From positions 30,140,402-30,204,401 of the forward strand of contig OY821750.1 of assembly GCA_963682055.1 (NCBI GenBank): 64,000 nucleotides of DNA, read 5' to 3'. A program made the position numbers and the translations under genes. The notes below the pieces were generated by a model, which saw nothing but the letters and a program-made list of their open reading frames with translations, made no database searches and was not told the DNA's origin. Origin of the DNA: Primula veris. Lineage: Eukaryota; Streptophyta; Magnoliopsida; Ericales; Primulaceae. Of the stretch, positions 59,030-64,000 are shown piece after piece; position 1 is the stretch's first letter, and each line of letters opens with the position of its first letter.

Positions 59030-61699
59030 AGAGGAAGTCTACATTGCCAAAAGTCCGTTCGAGTGGTATGATTTCACACTTTTTCCGACCACATTGTTAG
59101 ACCGTTGTATTAATTATGAGAGAACATTGCTCATAAATTATCAGAACGTGTGAGAGGAGAAACTGTTATTAATGCCATATGGTGAAACCATAGCGTTAGT
59201 TATACTTTAGAATTTTTAGGCCTAGTGATCAAACCATTTCGACAATAAATTCCGCCATATTCGATATACAGACACAACTATTTAATTATTTAAACATAAT
59301 AATATTTGCATGTTAAAAAGAGATAGAATCGTTCAATAATATATTACATGTTTATAATTGTTAATACGAAATAAAACACCCAACACTAATTACCCGAACA
59401 TGCAGCCAAAAAATAAAAACGTAAATATTTTTTTAAAGAAAAAATTGACTCGTTTGTTAAGGTAATTGTCACATCCCGAAATCCGTAAAACGAATAACAA
59501 GGAGTGACCTTTTTAAACAAAAGTAATAAGAAACAAGTTGGTACAAAATTTAATTTTTAAAAGAAAATGACTTGCGAGCTAAATGAACAATTAAACGAAT
59601 AAATAAAAGTGTTTGCCAAACGCGGCTACAAGACGAGATAGTTTTGACAAATTTATGTAAAAAGAAATACACGAATGAATTTGTCCGTATGCTACAATCT
59701 CGAAATTAGTCTAAGTAAATAAAACGATTCAAGAAGTCCCGAACCCATGCGCTACCTCGCTAATGCTCCTAACCAAACGCTTCGACCTAAGTTGTACCTG
59801 AAAGACAAAACTGTAACGGTGAGTCCCACGCACATACATAGACGGGACGACACCATAAAATACCGTCACTCCATCCCATAAATGCAAGAACTCACAAACA
59901 ATAATTACGATAATCAACGTATAAAAAGAAATATAATAACATCGTACAACGAAATAAATTAAATAACTTTCACACACATCTATAGCAAACATGGACCTCT
60001 CACGCCACCTATCACAGTACGTAAGGTAGGTCATTCCCTATACCCTTCGGCCGTCTATTGTGCTCGGTATAGGGAGAGACATAGACCATTGCTAACATAA
60101 AAATAGATTTAAAGTGCGCACTTGTACCTCTCACGCCACTCGTCTCAGTCCGTAAGATGAGTTATTCCCTATCCCCTCGGCCGTCTTATGTCTCCGGAAT
60201 TAGGGAGAGACATAGACCATTGCTAACAATAAAATAAATATAGTGCACACTAGGACCTCTCACGCCACTCGCCCCAGTCTGTAAAACGAGCTATTCCCTA
60301 TCCCCTCGGCCGTCTTATGTCCCCGGAATTAGGGAGAGACATAGACCATTGTCACTAATCTAAATCACAAGGCCTCGACCAATAATATAAAACCATTCAG
60401 TTATCACATTCTCATATGTCACTTTAACGTAATTCAACATAACCCATAAGTATAGGTGCTAGATTCACAACTATCTAAACAACTCCAACAACATAAAATC
60501 TCATTCAAGCATTTTAGCAAACAACTTGTATGCGTAAACTATAATTCATCCATATTCAACATAAATTTACCCAATTTCATCAACACCTATAATATCACAT
60601 AATCAACTCATAAAACACGCAAACTCATCCATAATCTCATTAATTCGAAATTAATATGTCTAAGGTCTCAACCTCTACAATTCCAAATAAGTGAATTAAA
60701 AGTGCAACAAATAAAACCCAATTAACAATTTACGAACATAATTAAGATAAAAGGAAAACCCTCAATTTAAAATAAACGCAAGACCTAACCCTAACATACA
60801 CTCTCATCTAGTCGCAATGGATAATCACCGTTACCTTAGTGCGTAGAGGAGATGCTTTCAGTATAAACCCACTAATGGTGGTTTCTTCTTCTTTTTTCTA
60901 AGCTTGGAACCTTTCTCTTCTCTTTTTTCTCTCTTTGTTAGTGGGTGGTTTTAGGTTTAATGTTTTGAAAGAAAGTGGCTGAAAAGAGTTTTAGAAAAAC
61001 TGTTTTGAGAGAGTTTGGGAAAGCGAACTATTTGGTACCCAAGGTTTTAAAAATAAAGTTTTTCGGAAGAATTTCGGTTTTTGGTAAAATTTGTATAAAA
61101 CATTTTTGGATAAATCAAATCGTAAATAAAATTACTTATAAAAATACGGGATGTTACAGTAATTAAATCAATGGATCTCATTTTCCTTGAGAATGGTTTT
61201 GTATCATGTTTCAATGTAATATATCGTTATGTTATGCTTAGTATTACATTTTTTGCAAATTTTTTTATAGATATTTTCCCTTTGTTTGTTGTTATTATTA
61301 TTGTTAGATAGATGGCGATTTTTATTTTTATTTTTGCGGTGAGGTATGAAATTGCTAGGGTCGTGCCTGACAGTCATCATTTTGTTAATGGTGAGATTTC
61401 AACAATACGTGTGACCATGGTTTTTCTCTCATGCATGATGCAACAAACATTTGGATGCTAAAAATTGAACGACAAATAGTTAACTATACCATTGACCTAC
61501 CGAGATAAATTAGTTAACTATAAATATTTAGCCTTAACATGCTTTTAATATGTGTATGTACGTAGGAATCGGGTATAAATTGCGTGAAAGGGGTGGGCAT
61601 AGAAGTCAATGGCCTGGGTTTAACACCCGAGATGTGCAGAAACAATATTATATGGGTGATGGCTAAAATCCAAGTCGAAATTGATTGCTATCCGACTAG
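55096..61699 (+). CDS. FATB-type acyl-ACP thioesterase, copy C, exons 1 and 2; 3' part beyond window
   Basis: Exon 1 (55096-55437) has the same 342-base length and donor (TTGCAG|GTTAGT) as in copy A; exon 2 (61566-61699) has the same 134 bases. The protein shares FFS, FVPK.AYTR, LRANGTK, the stretch NSHIHRQYFPIRSYEIGPNG and CYPTR with copy A and also lacks the N-terminal hydrophobic segment. The start is the first of three ATGs in MMMTMGSS, at the same position as in A. Intron 1 has grown from 1.7 to 6.1 kb through a hairpin array, a MITE and a solo LTR. Exons 3-6, with all catalytic residues, are not in the window; alignment of intron 2 puts exon 3 just past base 64000. No stop or frameshift in the visible exons, but the insertions leave function uncertain. 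Confidence 0.75.
55779..57010. repeat. Hairpin-forming tandem array of TTCATTCACTTCAAAA / TTTGAAGTGAATGA
   Basis: The motif CATTCACTTCAA and its complement TTGAAGTGAATG alternate about 15 to 20 times over 1.1 kb with A-rich spacers (AAAAAACATTAAAAAA). Units are about 60-80 bp and diverged. Each pair can form a hairpin. It starts with GGGGCAATTCCATTT and lies in intron 1 of FATB copy C. It is not a CRISPR: spacers are low complexity and the repeats are inverted. Confidence 0.85.
57058..57196. repeat. 41-bp direct repeat pair followed by an inverted repeat
   Basis: A 41-bp sequence containing CCGATTTGGCCCGATTTTAT occurs at 57058-57098 and again at 57125-57165 without differences. CTTACTATCACCAATA (57109) is inverted as TATTGGTGATAGTAAG (57181-57196). 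This is GC-richer than its surroundings. Confidence 0.85.
57315..57843. mobile_element. MITE with inverted ends of about 48 bp
   Basis: The left arm (CCTATTTAAAAAGAAAATTT, GCTGAGTAAAAGTTTGTTAAA) is the near inverted complement of the right arm (TTTAACAAACTTTTACTCAGC, TCCTTTTAAATAGG). Flanks ATTATAAAA and ATTATAATG agree at 7 of 9 bases, suggesting a 9-base duplication and Mutator affinity. Copy A keeps GTAGGATTATAATGAAC at the matching position. Confidence 0.75.
57844..59466 (+). other. Intron 1 of FATB copy C, original intron sequence
   Basis: 57900-58180 aligns with 36700-37025 of copy A (CTATATATTA, TCATTAATTAAATGACT, GCAAGTAGTTTTGAATTGAAATG, TTTTGCATTTTCG). The rest, to the solo LTR, shows no gene. 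A short TA run occurs at about 58999-59016. Confidence 0.45.
59467..61158. mobile_element. Solo LTR (Ty3/gypsy-like ends) with a perfect 5-bp target duplication
   Basis: It starts TGTCACATCCCGAAATCCG and ends AAATACGGGATGTTACA, flanked on both sides by GTAAT (59462-59466, 61159-61163). 1692 bp, no coding region, no primer-binding site or internal domain next to it. TGTAACATCCCG-type ends are common in plant gypsy elements. Orientation is not settled. It formed by recombination between two LTRs and enlarges intron 1 of copy C. Confidence 0.85.
59995..60350. repeat. 130-bp tandem repeat, three copies, inside the solo LTR
   Basis: Units start at 59995, 60126 and 60255 with ACCTCTCACGCCAC and end with GGGAGAGACATAGACCATTG. 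Each contains CCTCGGCCGTCTTATGT or a variant and is GC-richer than the LTR around it. Confidence 0.85.
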
Positions 61700-62692
61700 G
61701 TAAATTATTATGATCAGGCTAGCTACCATTTTAGCCCTTTTATTACTCGTGTGTAATTTATTTTACAATGACTTTATTTGAAGTATATTTAAGTTGTCGC
61801 AGCAGCGTTTCCAGCTTATTAATATGATAAGAAGAAGAAAAATTATAGTTAGAGATCATGAAAGAACCAGTCCGACGCTTGTCGGCATGTGGATTTCTTT
61901 TGACCAAAGTACTTCCTAATAATAGGGATAAAAAAGAAATTTTAGGGCAAAAAAGAAATTTTAGGGCAAAAAAGAAATTTTGATATAACTATTATCCTAA
62001 TAAATAGGGACCTATACATGCACTCTTGCAAATACTGGATGAGAACCCTGTTAGATGTATGCGAAGCCAGGATATGTAAATGGATGGTGCCAAAATATAT
62101 GTACAAGTAACATATTTTTATGGGGGTGCCAAATCTACACCTAAAAAGAAATTGTACTAAAAAAAAATTGCGTCACTTGGGATTTCTAAAATTATGGGGG
62201 GTGCCGTGACACCCGATCGTCCCCACTTAGCTTTCCCCTGAATGTATGCCAAGTTACATCAATGATTCTTAGTGAATCATTAAAACAATCGATGTTAAAT
62301 AATATCTGATTATATCATCATTCTTCAAACAAAATTTATTTTTACATTCTCAGTGAAATCATTAAAACAGTCTATGTTAAATTTATTTATGTTAAACAGT
62401 GACTAAGCCGCGACGAGCAAATTCACATTTCAAACAAAATTTATTTTTACCGACAATGGTAAATAAAATGATTTGCAACTTTTCGGTTTTACTATATTTA
62501 TATTTTTCATATCTTTATATGTAATAAAAGACAAAGAATAAATGAAATAATATTAAACATAAGGAGGAAAGTCGAAACAATACATATCGCCTCTATATTT
62601 CATTAAACCGTTGGTTACTTTTGAGACCTTTATTTCAGATTTGTGTACTTTTGGTCCAATATTTTTGTCGAGGTCTTTCTTCACATTTTTAA
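61700..62692 (+). other. Intron 2 of FATB copy C, first part
   Basis: It aligns with intron 2 of copy A at several points: AGAGATCATGAAAGAACCAG (61853) and 37829; AAGCCGCGACGAGCAAATTC (62405) and 38083; AAAGAATAAATGAA (62533) and 38287. A 19-bp unit (AAAAAAGAAATTTTAGGGC) occurs three times at about 61930-61980. 62030-62235 (GGATGGTGCC ... GGGGGTGCCAAATC ... GGGGGGTGCCGTGACACCC) looks like an inserted repeat. Confidence 0.5.
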
Positions 62693-63696
62693 GGATAAAT
62701 TAACAAAATATACTATTTTTTAAACTAAATTAACAAAAACATACCCAAAAACTTTTCATTATCAAAAACATACCAAACAAATTTAAATTTAATACTGTTT
62801 ATTTTTTTCTTTATCTCTCTCTCGTCTTACTCTCTTTCCTCCATTCTTCTTTCTTACCAATTATTCTATTTATCTCTTAATTCTTCTCTCTCACCAATTT
62901 TTTTATTTATCTCTCTCTGATCTTACTCTATCTCTCCTCCATTCTTATATGTATTTTTCTTTAATATCTCACTCTATCTCTCTCCATTCCTCCATCACGA
63001 AAACCCGCCACTAACTACCGAACACCTTCTAGATTATATAGACATCCATATACATATAAATACAGATATATGCATACGTAATACACAAATATTACACTAT
63101 TTGATACCCCGTAATATATGAAAAATATATGAAATTGGTGAGATTGTTTTCTATTTATTGAGTTTTGAGACTATTGTAAATATTGTAGGTTTCAAGTTGA
63201 AAGAGAAGAATCCATATGTACAATATTGAGAGAAATTCATATGTAGGGTATGCAATTTTAAAATTAGGGTATGAAGTTTTGAAATTAGGGTATGAAGTTT
63301 TGAAATTAGAGTATGAAGTTTTGAAATTAGGGTATGAAGTTTTGAAATTAGGGTATGAAGTTTTAAAATTAGAGTACGACGTTTTATAATTAGCATATGA
63401 ATATTTTGTGAGTTTTTAATCATTTTTAGAGAGAGATGGGTGATTAGCACGTGTTAGAAATAGTTGCGATTATCGTGTGTTAGAGAGATATGTATGATTA
63501 GAGAGAGATATATTAGGTTAGAGAGAGATGTTAGATTAGAGAGAGATGTTAGGTGAGAGAGATATATGTTAGGTTAGAGAGAAAAATTAGATTAATAAAT
63601 AATAAGTAAATATAGGTATGTTTTTGATAATTTAAATTATTAGGGTATGTTTTTGTTAATATAATAGGGATATTGTATATTTTTATTAATTGCCCC
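62693..63696. mobile_element. Mutator-type non-autonomous element with 9-bp flanking duplication
   Basis: It starts GGATAAATTAACAAAATATAC; the right end read on the other strand is GGGGCAATTAATAAAAATATAC. Complementarity continues through AACAAAAACATACCC and TATCAAAAACATACC for about 80 bp. Flanks are CATTTTTAA (62684-62692) and TATTTTTAA (63697-63705), 8 of 9 identical. 1004 bp; the interior has a TCTCTCT-rich left part, a minisatellite and a GAGAGA-rich right part, and no coding region. Confidence 0.8.
63246..63375. repeat. 21-bp minisatellite, about six copies
   Basis: The unit AGGGTATGAAGTTTTGAAAT plus T is repeated head to tail with single-base changes inside the element above. The regular reverse-strand peptide it encodes (KLHTLIS repeated) is an artefact of the array. 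Confidence 0.9.
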
Positions 63697-64000
63697 TATT
63701 TTTAATTAAGCTTTCTCATAAATTGAAATTGTTACATATAGCCCGGGATGCATCCATTACTCGAATAATAATTGAACGGCTAGCACTATATGATTGTTCT
63801 CGAGTATATATTTTAGCAAATAGAAGTTCAACCCACTAAATCTTACACATACCGATTAACTCTTTTGGACGTATTCTCAAAAATCTTATAAAACTCATAA
63901 TAATCTGTCACATCTCTATCATCAATAATAAAAATTTTCTTTAGCATAGTATTATCAGTAAAATTTTTCCTAATTATTTTTTCAACACAAGTAACATCAA
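63697..64000 (+). other. Right edge of window, probably intron 2 of FATB copy C
   Basis: AT-rich sequence without a readable exon. The thioesterase exon 3 motif (GDFVEIDNW in copy A) is not present up to base 64000. Confidence 0.4.

Noticed and set aside
63151..63450. Reverse-strand peptide with repeated KLHTLIS
   Set aside because: It is the translation of a 21-bp minisatellite inside a transposon.
1..64000. tRNA or rRNA genes
   Set aside because: None seen; the only pol III-like signal is the B-box of the decayed SINE at about 13.3 kb.

Overview
The window is nuclear DNA from a flowering plant, almost certainly a core eudicot. It is AT-rich, genes are split by many GT-AG introns, and introns and intergenic DNA are full of plant-type transposons (Mutator-like elements, Stowaway MITEs, Ty1/copia and solo LTRs, a tRNA-type SINE). 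I cannot name the family or species from sequence alone. No rRNA, tRNA, CRISPR or bacterial-type features were seen.

Layout. (1) 1-2294: the 3' part of an uninterrupted Mutator-like transposase ORF (FAR1/FHY3 type, with a SWIM zinc finger) fused to a C-terminal OTU-type cysteine protease domain; its start lies left of the window. AT-rich DNA and a cluster of palindromes follow, possibly the element's end. (2) About 3300-30000: one complete 25-kb gene on the + strand, the plant RME-8 orthologue GRV2/KATAMARI2. I rebuilt 24 coding exons that join in frame to 2554 codons plus stop, with GYF_2 and DnaJ domains; one intron is GC-AG. Its introns carry several MITEs, a SINE and minisatellites. (3) 30-33 kb: intergenic DNA with two foldback DNA elements. 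(4) 33.2-64 kb: a local array of FATB-type acyl-ACP thioesterase genes on the + strand. Copy A (35520-40034) is complete: six exons, 356 codons, all catalytic residues present, but no N-terminal hydrophobic segment. Copy B (49951-50275) is a relic of exons 4 and 5 only. Copy C (55096 to beyond the right edge) has exons 1 and 2 intact; its exon 3 is predicted just past base 64000.

The array has been opened up by transposons. A decayed copia element, a TRIM-like fragment and a 750-bp foldback element with 150-bp arms lie between A and B. A 5'-truncated copia element sits in the leader region of C. A hairpin-rich tandem array, two MULE-type MITEs and a solo LTR with a perfect GTAAT duplication lie in the introns of C.

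Functionally there are two unrelated host loci: an endosomal J-protein needed for vacuolar trafficking, and a small plastid lipid-enzyme cluster showing gene birth and death. The most unusual items are the transposase-OTU fusion with its possible non-autonomous relative at 34.7 kb, the shortened but catalytically complete FATB-type enzyme, and several palindromic repeat arrays. All family assignments rest on motif recognition by eye; no database search was run.
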